A DNA stretch of 64,000 nt from Mycocentrospora acerina (GCA_022701365.1 JAKUHH010000032.1:1-64000), one strand, 5' to 3'; numbered from the stretch's first letter, positions 10,394-23,002 are shown. Notes: generated from the sequence alone by a model not told the origin. A program made the numbers and translations.

Positions 10394-12181
10394 ATGCCTG
10401 TTGCTATGCAAGTCGCCTACAAACCCATCTCGAAGCCTGAGATTGGCGTCAACAATTACCAAGGCTTCACGCCCAACAAAACCGAAATTCTTCGCAAAGG
10501 AGCGAAACCGTACAACGCCAAAGCCCTCGAGTCTGATATTCGCATCGACCACGATGTGGAAATCGTCGTCAGAGATGGGTGCCGTCTCTACGTAGACATT
10601 TACAGACCAGCCGATTCTCCAGAAGACGAGAAGCTGCCCGCAGTCATCAGCTGGTCCTGTTATGGCAAAAAATACTCCGCCCTTCACATGTTACCTATCT
10701 GCGTGTGGAATTGCTGCGTGTCAAACGAATCGCTCAGTGGGTTGGAGAAATTCGAAGGTCTCGATCCTGTCGTATGGTGCCCTCGTGGGTATGCAATCGT
10801 CTCAGTTGACTCTCGTGGTACTGGTAACAGCGATGGATCAATACCTATCATGGGATCTCAAGATGCAGAAGATTGTTACGACGTCATTGAGGCTATTGCT
10901 TCCATGGATTGGAGCAACGGGAAAGTCGGTATGGCCGGCAATAGCGCTTTGGCCATTATCCAATGGCATGTCGCATCTCTTCGCCCACCACATCTTGCCG
11001 CCATTGCCCCCTGGGAAGGGTCTGGTGACATTTACCGTGAGCAGTTCTGTCGCGGAGGTGTATTCAGTATGTCAAACTTTGATCTCATCACCCATTTTAT
11101 CATAAAGACAAACAATCCTGGTGGTGGCATCGAAGACTTCGCTGAGATGTATCGACGATCGCCGGTCATCAACAAATATTGGGCCGATAAACGTCCCGAT
11201 ATGACCAAGATTGAGGTTCCAGTATTCATCAGTGGAAGCGACTTCTCAAGTATACATACAATGGGTGCAGTTCGAGGCTGGCTCGAAGTCCCTCATAAGA
11301 GGAAATGGATCCGATGGAGTTCGCACCAGGAGTGGTATGAGCTGTACTGTGACCCCCATGCTGACAAGGAGTTGCACACTTACTTTGAGAAATATCTTCG
11401 TGAGGTAGACAACGATTGGGAGAATATGCCACGAGTGCGATGGTCGGCGCTTCAATTTGGGGATCGAGAGGCCATAGATGGCATTGAATTTTCAGACTTT
11501 CCTATTCCTGGGACGCAATATAAAGAGTTCTACTTGAACAACTCCGGTTTGACCGAACAACCAGCCCATAAGACTGAGATCATCAGCTACAACTCGGAAG
11601 ACTCGAAGTCGATCGCCGAGTTCACATACAAATTCACCCAGAAGTCGCGACTCATTGGACTTCCAAAGGCGGTCCTATACATGTCTTGCCCTTCCCATGA
11701 TGATATGAACGTCTTCGTAATATTGCGCAAGCGAGACAGAGACGGCAAGCTACTCATGCATCTCTGCTTCCCATTTTCTGCCATTCCTTCTGCGTACAAA
11801 AGCATAGAGGATATTCCTGAGAAAGAGAGGGCAAGCTTGAATCTACACCTTGGTAGCGTTGGTGTTTTGCGTGCCAGTCACCGGGCTTTCGATATAGAGC
11901 GGAGCATACATCCACAATTCCCGTTTCACCCACATGACAAAGAAGAGAAGATCACGCCTGGCGAAATCGTCAAGTTGGAAATTGGTATATGGTCTATGGG
12001 CGTGGATTTTGATGAGGGTGAATCAATAAGTGTTCAGGTTTCTGGATCATTCCCAAGCATTGCAGAGTATACAGCTTTCTCAACACCACGACCTGAAAGC
12101 GAGAAAAACAAGGGTGAACATAACATACATGTTGGGTTGAACATGCCGAGTAGGATCATACTGCCTTTCGTGCCGTTGTAG
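10394..12181 (+). CDS. X-Pro dipeptidyl-peptidase/CocE-type (S15) alpha/beta hydrolase
   Basis: Single-exon gene of 595 residues; the ATG at 10394 (MPVAMQVAYK) is the first in frame. The layout fits the CocE/NonD S15 family: an N-terminal alpha/beta-hydrolase part with VVRDGCRLYVDIYRP, a PRGYAIVSVDSRGTGNSDG strand-loop block, and the nucleophile elbow GMAGNSALA with Ser in Gly-X-Ser. A VPVFISGSDF segment probably carries the acid, and WSSHQEW is a candidate catalytic His. It is followed by the C-terminal jelly-roll-like region ending at FVPL. Family members hydrolyse amide or ester bonds of small acyl compounds, but the substrate cannot be read here. It has the usual length for the family and no lesions. 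The neighbours (two PhyH oxygenases, MFS transporter, FAD monooxygenase) suggest a shared catabolic or tailoring pathway. Confidence 0.85.
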   Translation: MPVAMQVAYKPISKPEIGVNNYQGFTPNKTEILRKGAKPYNAKALESDIRIDHDVEIVVRDGCRLYVDIYRPADSPEDEKLPAVISWSCYGKKYSALHMLPICVWNCCVSNESLSGLEKFEGLDPVVWCPRGYAIVSVDSRGTGNSDGSIPIMGSQDAEDCYDVIEAIASMDWSNGKVGMAGNSALAIIQWHVASLRPPHLAAIAPWEGSGDIYREQFCRGGVFSMSNFDLITHFIIKTNNPGGGIEDFAEMYRRSPVINKYWADKRPDMTKIEVPVFISGSDFSSIHTMGAVRGWLEVPHKRKWIRWSSHQEWYELYCDPHADKELHTYFEKYLREVDNDWENMPRVRWSALQFGDREAIDGIEFSDFPIPGTQYKEFYLNNSGLTEQPAHKTEIISYNSEDSKSIAEFTYKFTQKSRLIGLPKAVLYMSCPSHDDMNVFVILRKRDRDGKLLMHLCFPFSAIPSAYKSIEDIPEKERASLNLHLGSVGVLRASHRAFDIERSIHPQFPFHPHDKEEKITPGEIVKLEIGIWSMGVDFDEGESISVQVSGSFPSIAEYTAFSTPRPESEKNKGEHNIHVGLNMPSRIILPFVPL

Positions 12182-12978
12182 CCGTACATAGCTAAACGTG
12201 AATCAACCTCTCAATCTCAGTTTAATTTGAAATAAGAATTTACATTACCTTCAAATTGCTATTCGCCGGAAATCATAATCGAGAATCCTAAGATCTACAT
12301 CTTCTTACTCATATCATTAGCATCGAAAGGTTTCGTTGCAGTCACTGATCGTACTGCAAGTACCATGGTCAAGGTTGGGATGACTCCAGACGACAATAGT
12401 ACTTCCAGTGGCTCCACAAGACCAATGTACCTTTTGCTTTGGTTCAAGTTTAGGATTTATGCAACCTTCCAACGGCGTACTAGCGTTATTGGTGGTTAAT
12501 AATTACAAGATAGTAAAGGAGGTGATCGCTTCAACTGATTCGTCATTGGCTGCCCGCCTTCCAAGCGCTAGCGAACTTTCCGACTACCCCATACTTTACC
12601 CCACAAACGCGTGTGCGACCCCAGACGAGTCCCATTCAATATTGTACGCGTGAAGTGGAGAACCTTGCAGGCGGGATGTGGAGCTCGCTGTGAAACTCCA
12701 GTCAATAGTCAAGGAAATACAAGAGATTTGTCGGCTTTGGTGGGAATCTAGGCGCGAGCTAGACAACGAGGAGAAGTGCCGAGAATCTAGCACCAACCGC
12801 CGATACACAGGAGCTGACCACCACATCGACATATATTCACCACCCCGTGCAGATCAACAGCCACATCGCAACAGCAAGACTCATTTGTGCTCTGTGTGAG
12901 CTGTATGAGCGGGTACTTATTTTTAACTTAAACTTTTTATTTCCGCCATAAAAGTCGTTCACTCTCGAAGACTTCACG
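12182..12978. other. Intergenic, no gene seen
   Basis: About 800 bp between the hydrolase and the transporter. Short frames on both strands (for example 12408-12653, plus) show no family features. It presumably holds the hydrolase terminator and the transporter promoter. Confidence 0.5.
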
Positions 12979-14753
12979 ATGATGAATGATACTACAGACA
13001 AGAAAAGTATTGACGCCAAGATTGAGCGATATGAAGTCGCTCCAGATGGCGAGGCCGGCTTGGTGAAGCCGTTCCAGGAGCCTGCGGCGATGGGAACTGT
13101 GACTATCACGGGTCTAAATGAGCTCTTTTTAATCCCAGCTCCAAGTGCTGATCCTCGAGGTTTGTAGTCCGTAGCATCTGACCGAAGAAAGGTTGTACTG
13201 ATTGATCACTTTAGATCCACTGAATCTTTCCCGATTTCGCAAGATCATCTTTATCATTCTGGTGTCGATATTCTCGAGCTTAGGTCTTTCATTAGTGTCG
13301 GGATTTGGTGGTCTTCTCACGTGGTACATTCCTAAATATGCTGCTGCTGGAGCGACCTATGCCGACATCACCGCACTTATGACGTATCCCTCAATGTTCA
13401 TGGGTGTTGGAAACCTGATTTGTATGCCTCTCGCTCTTGCAATTGGAAGACGACCTGTGTATCTTCTCTCTCTATTGGTCTTGATTGGTTCAGCAATCTG
13501 GGCTGCCTATGCCAAAGACTACGAATCACATCTTGGTGCCAGGATGCTACTCGGATTTGCGGCTGGTCAAAGTGAGGCACTGGTTCCCATGATGATTCAA
13601 GTGAGGACACCATTCCCAAAGAAAGAAGTCAATGAACTGACGGGTTATTCAGGAGATTCATTTTATGCATGAACGCAGCACTTGTCTCATGTGGCAGTCC
13701 GCCACCCAAACAGTCTTGGCAGCGGTGTACATAATCTGTGCGTCCCCTATTGCCGGAGCGATAGGTCCTTCCAACTGGTACATAGTCGGTGCCGGTCTAT
13801 GTGCTGCGACCTTTATTTTTTCCATATTTTTGGTTCCTGAGAGCAAGTACGACCGTTCCCTGTCCGCATACGGCCAATTCGCGGTCGAACAAGGGGGTGA
13901 GCTGGAGGGATCAAGAGCTACCCCACCGCTACCAGTCAGGATGTCAGAAAGACCTCCACTGGATACTACCAAATATCTTCCCCGTACCGTACGGTCAGAC
14001 ATGCGCATCATCATTGGCAAACCTGACTGGATTGAAGGCTGGTACGGCTTTGTAAACACGTTTCAAGTATTGCTGTTTCCCAACGTCCTCTGGGCATTCC
14101 TTCTCAACGGCCTTACCATCGGTGTTAATATTGCTATTGGAACGACATATGGGAGTATCGTGCACGCAGCTCCATACAACTGGTCAGACAGCTCCATCTC
14201 GTATGTAAACGCTGGACAAATTGTGGTCGCATTTATAGCGCTTCCACTCCTCGGAAACGGCTCAGATTACATAATCAAGTGGCGTGCAAAACGCAATGGT
14301 GGTATTCATGAGCCTGAAAACCGTCTTCTTCTACTATGGGCTCCTATATCTCTCGGTGTGATTGCCGCCACATTGTACGGATTAGCTGCGCAAAGCCCTG
14401 GAAAGTACCACTGGTTTGTTTTTGTGTTCGTCAACTCAGCATATTACTTTGCATTCGTTGGTGCAAATATTGCAGCCATCACCTACTTGCTAGACTCGTA
14501 TCCAGCACGCGCAGGCCCCATTTTGGTCGTTATCACAGCTTTCCGAGGTTTCGTTTCTTTCGGAACGAGTTATGGCGTCGCCAAGTTTATCGAAACCAGT
14601 GGTTACGATGGAGCTTTTGGGACTTACGCTGGCTTGACAGCGTTGTTCGGATTGTTGGGAATTCCTGTATTTTTCTACGGTAAGAAAATTAGGTCATATA
14701 CAGGTCGATGGTCCTCAAAGAGGTCTACGGGTCATCCATCGATGTCGCATTGA
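12979..14753 (+). CDS. MFS transporter
   Basis: Integral-membrane major facilitator. Three exons (12979-13159, 13215-13600, 13653-14753) with introns of 55 and 52 nt give 555 residues in frame. The N-terminal cytoplasmic tail ends in PSADPR/DPLNLSRFRK, a landmark of a large fungal MFS group (usually P-X2-DP-X-DPLNW). Hydrophobic segments follow, with GRRPVYL after the second or third helix, the usual cytoplasmic loop motif, and an EIHFMHER segment typical just after the fourth helix. A hydrophilic central loop (around SKYDRSLSAYGQF to RSDMRIII) separates the two helix bundles. The substrate is unknown; cluster position suggests uptake or export of the pathway compound. No lesions are seen. 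Confidence 0.87.
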
Positions 14754-15689
14754 TATTTCCACCTGATTGTCCCTGTAGGTCCGTCTAGAACATGGAAATA
14801 TCGTTGGATCGTTGGATCGTTGGGCTCATGTTGGGAGTTCTGACAAGGTTACCGCTACATGGCTATGTTGAGGATTCAGCTTTGACGACTGTAAACTTAC
14901 GAGCTTCCTCTGTGTTATATTTACATGTGAATTAACGTGTTTTGTAAGCGACTGACGCGTACAAGTAAGTAACATGCCTTATATCTGTGCACCTCTTTTA
15001 GTGTACATTTCTACAACTATGTAAGACTATATATATACATTCATCAGGTCGATTTAATAGTACTGAAAACATATTTCTACTTGTATGTGCATTATGTCTA
15101 AGCTCTCTGCAGCTTGTGCAACACAGTAGAGCTTAACATCTAAGGCCTAGTTGATCTCTACTACAACGCTGTTTACGAAATATCTGCTGGTCAGCCTCTA
15201 CTTCAGCAATTGTAAACTGTCATTTTTTTTATTAAACAAGGTCACTTGTTTCTGTGTTTTCTTTTATATATGTTGCTATTATTCTAATGCATTTTAAAAG
15301 GTTACTTTTTAGTAAGCATTTTATATTTACTATTTAAAAGTAGTAATTAAAATTATTAATCCCTAATATAAATTTAAACAAAGAACTATTGTACAAGTAA
15401 TGTAAAATGCTTACATGCAATTTAAAGAGCAATAGAAAGTTTTTCTGCACTTTAGATTACATATAACATTTTATTTAATTTTATTTAGATAAATTATATT
15501 AAAGTTGTTTTACTAAAAAACTAGGTAAGAAATTTATTTAAATTCTTAATTTAACTTTTTTATTAGGAGAGGTTAAAGACACAAGTTAACTTAGTATATT
15601 GCGTGACTTGCCTACAAAACGCGTTGTCTATTTAGATGCCTGTAACTACAAATAAATTCTTCAAACAACAAATCCTTCTGATAATTTGC
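14754..15689. other. AT-rich intergenic stretch
   Basis: No gene. The 15200-15600 part is very AT-rich with many TTTA/TAAA runs and resembles the retroelement-derived flanks, but I could not match it to an element in the window. Confidence 0.5.
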
Positions 15690-16812
15690 TTAAACTGCAT
15701 TTTTTACATAAGGAATTCCCGTGAGTTTAAAAGTACGCTCATCCATAATTGGCTTTTTGACTGGCTCAAAGCGGTTGTGAGGATCTTCTTGTCCATCTCT
15801 TTCCGCGATATTTGAGCCTGTGTGCGTTGCGTTTGCAAGTGCGTAGTGCCTACCCACTGCTCAAATGCATCCTTCTTTCTCAGCAAATCTGCCTGACTTG
15901 CATCCGCTACAGGCATATAGCAGGTGTAAACTGCAAAACGGGGCTGGCTCGTTTTAGAGCTTAGGTTATAATGTGGGGTACGAGAGTCCCAGACAAGCAG
16001 ATCGCCTGGGTCTGCGCAAACCTTCACCCACTTGAGTCCTTTCTCCTCGAGCCATTTCATACCATTCTTAGTGTAACCGTACCATTCTGGTGTCCATGCT
16101 GGTATGCGCTTCTCATCAGCCATATCCTTGTGAAACTCATCTGATAGCAGATGTCCACCGGGACAAACAATTAGGCCACCATCGTCTGGTCCATTTGGAA
16201 GTAGATTTACCAAGCCTTGCAGGCATCTAAAGCCAGGTTTCGAAGGGTCTTGATCTTGGTGAGGCCACGGCTTATTCACTGCAAGATCTGTTCGGCTGCG
16301 ATACCAATTAGTTCGTTTTAGCTAGGGGTGCACACGACATACTTTGGGAATCCAAAATTAATCGCGTCGAATGATACAATCAAGTCTTTTGTGGAGTAAA
16401 CCTTTTCGAAGGCTTGCACAACACCTGCCTCTCCCCGAACACCCCAAGCAAAGTTTTCATGAGTGACCGCATAATGCAGACACATGCCTTTCTCGCTAAT
16501 CAGCGGAAGCTTGTCTTTGTGTACTGTTGACAAGTCGTTGCGATGAAATCCAAGGTTGCTAAGAAATATAATAAGTAATTTAAATGCTGTAGCGGAATCA
16601 TAAACTCACAATCCCTCAAGCCAGGTGTACATCTCGTCTGCATATTTGTCGGCCCTATCCCTTGGTATGGCACCTTTAATGACCGCATAGCCATCACGGG
16701 CAAGATCGTCTCTCCAGTCGCCGTATTTGACATCAGTACCATCCACCTTCATACGATCACCCTCAACTGCTTTCACTGTGACGGAAGTTGTCTTTGTAAC
16801 GGTGGAAATCAT
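15690..16812 (-). pseudogene. PhyH family dioxygenase, copy 2, C-terminal frameshift
   Basis: Paralogue of the gene at 8819-9939, with exons 16812-16610, 16558-16343 and from 16295 downward, and introns of 51 and 47 nt. It begins MISTVTKTTSVTVK and has the GDWRDDLARDGYAVIKGAI block, the HPHQDQD-type iron site (WPHQDQD) and the distal His in DSRTPHYNL. After GTTH, at about 15835-15841, the reading frame changes. The annotated frame continues to a stop at 15704 with unrelated sequence, whereas another frame carries the family C-terminus (ERDGQEDPHNRFEPVKKP) to a stop at 15690. One missing or two extra bases explain this. The catalytic core is intact, so a truncated protein with an aberrant tail of about 43 residues may still be made; a sequencing error is also possible. 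Confidence 0.75.
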
Positions 16813-17258
16813 GTTGATATAACGTGGAAGTGTTTTCTATTTTTTCAAATAAAATAAACTCAGTGCTTTTGCGATGGGATCAAGATATGGTGCACGCACG
16901 GCATTATTTGGTTCGTGGTTCCCCACACGGGCCGGTTAGCTCCGTTGGCTGGCTATCTCCACGCCCACATTTCCGAAATATCGATGTGACTGTGGACCGA
17001 TGGGTGGTTCATGCATCTCAGAAGAGATGCCATAGCCGAAAGTTCCAAAAAGGCAAAGTGAGGGGCCGAAATCGCTATTGAGGTCATTCCATGTATGTGC
17101 TAGGCTGGAAGAAAAACTCACGAGATGCAATCGGTTATCAATATTTCACTTGCTCGGCGCATTTAGTCAACACATCATGGCTCATAATCTCCTGATATTT
17201 TCTCCATTGTTTCTCTCGATTGCCATCTTTACCCTTACCAATTTCGAAGCTTCCCAAC
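16813..17258. promoter_or_regulatory. Divergent promoter region between PhyH copy 2 and FAD monooxygenase
   Basis: About 446 bp between two divergent starts. No clear TATA box or operator stands out. Shared control by the regulator encoded at 18833-21794 is an inference from arrangement only. Confidence 0.35.
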
Positions 17259-18588
17259 ATGTCATCGTCAACGCAATTCCGGATCATCATCGTGGGCGGC
17301 GGTATCGCAGGACTGTCAGCTGCCATAGCTTTGCGGAAACACGATCGCCAAATAACAATCCTTGAACAATCTTGCCTGGTTGCTGAAATCGGTGCCACCA
17401 TCTCACTGCAGCCAAATGCAACAAGAATCATGCAGCAGTCGTGGGGACTCCGAGACTTTCTTGAATCGTCGAATGGCACTATAGATCATGGATTCAGAAT
17501 CTATAATGTTGACGGTGAACTTGTCAACGATATACCATTGAAGAACAATACACAATATGGTGCTGATCGGATAATGTGGCACCGACAAGACCTACATGCC
17601 TATCTCAAGAGTATCGTTACGAGTGTTCAGGGAGATGGACGACCTGCTATGATAAGAACTTCAGCACGTGTGTCTTTCTGTGACTGTAAGAACAGTACAG
17701 TGACGCTGGAAGACGGTGAAGTTTTGGAAGCAGATCTTATCATTGGGGCGGACGGCATAAATAGTGTTCTACGCACTTCTGTACTTGGTCGAGAGGTTAA
17801 GCCGACACCATCAGGTTCCTCAGCTTATCGGCTCATGCTTCCTACTACACTCCTTAGAGAGCGAACTCCCCAATTTAACATGAACATCAAACCGGAGGAG
17901 CCATACACATCTATGATCATGGCACATAGTTGTAGACTAATTATGGGACCGGCACGTAATCAAGAATTATATAGTGTCGTTGGAATAGTACCAGACGACC
18001 GAATGAATGAGAATCCGGATAGTGCACGATCCTGGGTATCGAAAGGGGACCCACAAAAGATGTTAGACACGTTCCGGGACTTCCCTACCTGGACAAAAGA
18101 CGTACTTAAAAACGCGGACAGTATCGGCTTATGGCAGCTACGTGACTTAGAACCATTAGATACATGGACTTCTGGACAAGTCATACTCATCGGAGACGCG
18201 GCACACGCCATGCTACCAACACAGGGACAAGGCGCAAGCCAAACAATCGAAGACGCAGAGGCCCTGGGTACGCTCTTCGGTCATATCACTGGAGTACCAT
18301 CAAAAGAAGAGGTTATTTGCATTCTCGAAAAAGTGTTCAAATGTAGATATGAACGCGTTAGCTTGATCCAGCATTTCAGTCGTGAAGCTGTGAAGCCTGC
18401 TACGGAAGAGGGAAGCAAGATTGTCAAAATGTAAGTTACACAGATCAGGGAGAACTTCTCTAATACCTTCCAGGCATCCCGACGAATTCATGGAATACAA
18501 CTGCTCATATCGAGGTGTGCGAGATTGGGAGGAGAAACAGTTGATGTCGGTAATTACAGATGGGATTCAGACAGTTGCAGTGGCGTAG
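17259..18588 (+). CDS. FAD-dependent monooxygenase (salicylate-hydroxylase-like group)
   Basis: Flavoprotein hydroxylase of 428 residues in two exons (17259-18430 and 18474-18588; 43-nt intron with GTAAGT, CTAAT and CCAG). The ATG at 17259, context CCAACATG, gives MSSSTQFRII directly before the Rossmann motif; an ATG 13 codons upstream is also in frame. Visible motifs are GGGIAGLSAAIALRK with the acidic end at TILEQ, the DG motif in ADLIIGADGINSV, and the second FAD motif GQVILIGDAAHAMLPTQGQG. Order and spacing match class A flavin monooxygenases that use NAD(P)H to hydroxylate aromatic or other small substrates. There is no membrane anchor. It is divergent from PhyH copy 2 and followed by a regulator. 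The gene appears intact and the substrate is unknown. Confidence 0.87.
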
Positions 18589-18832
18589 GTGCAGTCGGAC
18601 CTCAATTGCGAAGATGATGCTTAGTAGCAGGAAAATTAAGCGTCCTTTAAAAATTGATACAAATTGAACGTGATTACAATAACCCGTATGTGAACATGAA
18701 GGAGGTTGCCATATTCATTTTTGTCAACAAAAGCTCGGCAGATGATGAATCCCTGGGCTCGATTTTCGAAATGCCCCAGAAGCACCCCGCATTTCATTGC
18801 GCCCACTTACCGAGAGCCGAAGATTGTAGTGT

Positions 18833-21794
18833 TTGACACCCACAATTCCGACCCCCGAACAATCATTCAACATGCCATTCAAGATGACGGACATACCAAC
18901 GGATGAGCGATCCCCTAAACGTCAGCGAGTTCTCAATGCATTAACTAGTGGACTCCAGTGTCAAATTTGTCAACGATCGTATGAGCGCACGGACCACTTA
19001 AACCGACATTTAGATTCACGTACGTATTGCCAGGATCATCCCTCTATAAATTGTGACTCGTGCGTAGACCGCAATGAGCGTTTGTTTCGTTGCGAGAAAT
19101 GCGCCGCCGCATTCAATCGTAGAGACTTGCTACTCCGACACCAAGCTACACATGCGAAAAACGAGGCAGACGGGTCCATTGGGCCAGACCGGGTTGCAGA
19201 ACGTGCGATGAAGGCATGTAACTCATGCGTCATTTCAAAAGTCAAATGTGATAATGACAGGCCTTGTAAACGCTGTCAAAAGAAAGGTGTTTCCTGCACG
19301 ACAAGAACCACAGATTGGCCTTCATTCATTCGAGCAAGCACTGAAGAGCATTCACCATCGCTATTCACAATGCCCACAGCACAACAAGCTAGTATAGACC
19401 GTATCGAAAATGAGGTGCAAACTACTGATCTATACATTGAAGATTCAAATACCGATGCTCAAGCTCTACAGTACCTATACAATACAACCGGGCATAGTCA
19501 GCATACTATTCCAGCTTTTTTCGAGCAAATCATGGTTCCATCACCAGACTTCATAGGTGCTGAATACACGCAACCTCCCCCAAATCTGACTGCCTGGATG
19601 CCGGAGGTTGAGTGGTTTAGTGAAGTAGACATATTTGGCAATGATTTCATGCCAGCTATAGATCAGTTACTGGGGTCATAGTTATCGCAGAATGTCTCCT
19701 GGTCTACAGGAGTAGAAAACTCCAGATTTAAATGTCCATTCCCGGATAAAGAAAACAACAATACAGCTAAGAGGAGACACGCCGTCTTTGAACAGTCAGC
19801 TTGGTAGGTTTTCTAATCATCCCATTATGCAGAACTAACTTTTGGAGGCTATGGGTTCCTGAAAGAAACCAGCACGCTTTCAGTGAGCATGAGAATATCA
19901 CTCTGGATGAACGAAATGTTGATCTCGCCTCATCGCCTCACATGCCACACTCATCGAGCGTAGTGATCCCTGACAGACTATCGAATGGGGCCCGTGATCG
20001 AATCTTCCAACTAGTATCAAAAACAGCGCCAAGTCAAATCACCATTCCATCATTTCCATCAGCCGATTGCGTTGATACATTGATTAAGGTTGGGATTGCT
20101 AAAAGAACGGAGACAGATGCCTGGATACATCCATATACATTTGACAGCGAAAACGCTCGGCCAGAGTACCTGACCGCGTTGGTAGCTGCAGGATGTGTTT
20201 GCTTTGGAATTCCGTCAGTTAGCAGAACTGGACTAGCATTGCAGGAAATTGTTAGAGTTTCGCTGAATACACTGGTCAGTTGCCTCGTTATCGTTTGAAT
20301 TTTGATCTGGTTCTTGACATCAGTGCAGTCAGAAAATGATAACAGTGTCATGCGCGATTTACAGTATCTACAAGCTTCCATGCTGTGGCTTGATATTGGA
20401 GCATTTTGTGGATATATGAGAAAGATGGAGATCGCCGAGAGTAGTTTGCAATTTCTCGTAACGGTGAGACTTCTGCAGGCCAAACGTTGCCATCTATACT
20501 AATTTAAAAGGCACTTCGTCGTGCAGGTAGATTCGACCATGTTCAATACCCCACGATTACACCTTGTGCCAATGATAGTGACAATGACTTACACGTAAAA
20601 TGGACTGACTGGGTCAAGCTGCAGTCCTACAAGAGGTATTTCTACATCTATCGATCGGTACTACGATCGAATTTAACATCAACAGATTGGTGTACCACCT
20701 ATTTGAACATGACATTCACATGACGATGATCAAGCAGCGTCCGCCACTGATCACCTATGCTGAGCTCACAGTCGCACTGCCCGCATCAAAAGAACTCTGG
20801 CTTGCACCCTCTGCACATTTGTGGAGAACGAGGTATCTCGAAACGGAAATTACTACGGACTCCCCTTCGCTAAAAACGCTGCTTCAAGAAGAGGCTACGA
20901 TACTCTGTCTACCTACGAATATAGATACGCAAATTGCTAGGTCAACTTATATCCAGGGCCTTGCAGCTCAGACATGGGAACATGCACAGCAATCCGTACT
21001 ATTGCACAAGAGCAGTGATCTCTCATCTCAGCTCTGGGCACGATCGTGTCAACAAGAGCTGTGCGTACATTTACATGCAAGATTGAAAACTTCTAACCTT
21101 CTTCTATAGCTACAAATGCCTGCATCGCGAAGACCTCCTTCCTGAAACATCTCCAGCTGTGACATGCCTGTTGCGTCAATTCGTACAAATGATCCTTCAT
21201 GTCAACCTCGATCTAATCACGCGCTTCGCAGGTAAATGTGGTGAAAATGCCGCCAATAGGGCCTACACAAACCTTTTACCGTGGAGTCAGACCAAGGAAG
21301 CCAGGATTGCGATTTCTCATGCCGGCCAGGTTATTGGGGCTGCCAGGTTGATTCCGCCCTATCAGATTCGCGGACCTGATTCTTTCATGCTGTACCATGC
21401 CATTATGGTTCTTTGGACTTACAGCATGATGGTACGAGACCGTGCAAAAAAGACTGGAACTACCATGCCCTTACATGGCCCGTTGAACCCGCCTCCGGAA
21501 GAAATAGTCTTCCTCGACGAGGCTGTTTCCGGTACTCAAAGTGGGATCAATGCGTTCGTGCTTAATAACAGCGGCACACCATGTCTTCACATTATATCTT
21601 CACATCACTCAGTCGTGACGAGATCAGAATCCGCGGTTCCCCTGGAGATATGCAACCTGAAAAATCCATATCAAGTGATGGAAGTCGGTGTCAGACTTCT
21701 CGAATCAACACATCCTGACGTCGATCGTAAAACTGGACCGCCTCTCTTAAGAGCCCTTTGTGGGCTTATGGAAGATATTGGAGATTTAAGATAA
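18833..21794 (+). pseudogene. C2H2 + Zn2Cys6 transcription factor with an in-frame TAG
   Basis: Seven exons can be joined in frame (18833-19019, 19068-19803, 19848-20274, 20329-20463, 20511-20635, 20686-21060, 21110-21794), giving about 889 codons. The first intron (48 nt) is a multiple of three, and removing it restores the last His of the first finger. Two C2H2 fingers (residues 43-63 and 71-91) precede a Zn2Cys6 cluster (CNSCVISKVKCDNDRPCKRC, 113 onward). The rest resembles the fungal-specific regulatory domain, including RRHAVFEQSAW/LWVPERNQHAFSEH and MLWLDIGAFCGY. A single TAG at 19679-19681 (codon 267) interrupts otherwise continuous coding sequence, so only the DNA-binding half would be made unless an unseen intron removes it. 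The gene probably regulated the cluster. Confidence 0.75.
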
Positions 21795-23002
21795 CCTTAG
21801 TCAGCATAGTTTAGAAAGACTGAACAATTATGCAAACCATTATTACTGTTCGAAACAGGTGGCGATTTAATTGAAATTCTAAGCTGACAAAGTTTGACTA
21901 AAAGAATTATTATGTACTTTTAAAACAAACAATTTAATTAAAAATCTAGAACTTGTCCTTAATTTAATGTAATTATGTGACAGGTAGTAGTACTGTGCGT
22001 GTTAATCTACAGTAAAAGTAAGAACCTAAGTACCTATCTCACAAGTACAGGAACTAATTCAGCATGCTCGCTTGGTTTATCTTAATAACGATTGCCATTT
22101 TTGTTAACCTAGGTTATGCTTTGCTAACACTAGAATATCTTCTTAAAAGAGATTGGTGAACAGTAATCTTAAAAAATAATATTGATCTATAGAGGAATAA
22201 AAATCTTTAATCTAAAAATTGAAATTAAAATAGTATAAATCTAAGTATTTTTTTAAGATTTACTAATATGTTTAATAGACTAAAGCATTTATAAATTAAT
22301 AAGTAACTCTTAAATAATTACACTATTTATTACTTTAACTTTATTAAATTTACTTTGTACTTTATAGAAGTGCTAAAAAATTATAAATAAAAATTTTAAT
22401 TGTAAGATACTTGTAACGACTAAGCACGTGCACAGTCAACGTGGCTTACCTCGCTTATAGCATCTAGTCGGCAAAGTCTAGATCTAGCACTATATATATT
22501 ATACTACACATAGAATACTTGCTTAAGTATTCTTGTGCTTACCTTTTGGTATAAGTGGGGTTATTGCGTAGTATCAATAGCAAGGGCAGGGCGCCTGACC
22601 ATTACAATACTTTCTATTTAAAACTTTTACAGTAAAGCTAATAATTTTATATTACTAGCTTAAATTTAAATTAAAGTACTACATAGAAAAGATTATATTA
22701 AGACTTAAAATGTTAAATTTTATTTTCTTAATAAAAATCTAAAAAAACTTCTTTTTTAATCTTTTAAATATATATAAGATTTAAAAGAGAAAATATGCTA
22801 GAAAGAATAAAATTATAGAAACTTAAGTCTGTTGTAATTTAATAATTTATTACAAAAAACTATTTTAAAATTATTACGTAATTTTCTCTACTTAATTAAA
22901 TTTATGTATTTAAAAGACTTTAGGTTTTCATATGTTTATCTTCTAGCTTATTACAAAATTAAACTCTGTAATGAGGAATATTTGTCTTCTGTTTATACTT
23001 TT

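Noticed and set aside
19624..19681. A 57-nt intron removing the TAG in the regulator
   Set aside because: The donor is weak and the excised piece reads VDIFGNDFMPAIDQLLG, which looks coding; kept only as an alternative.
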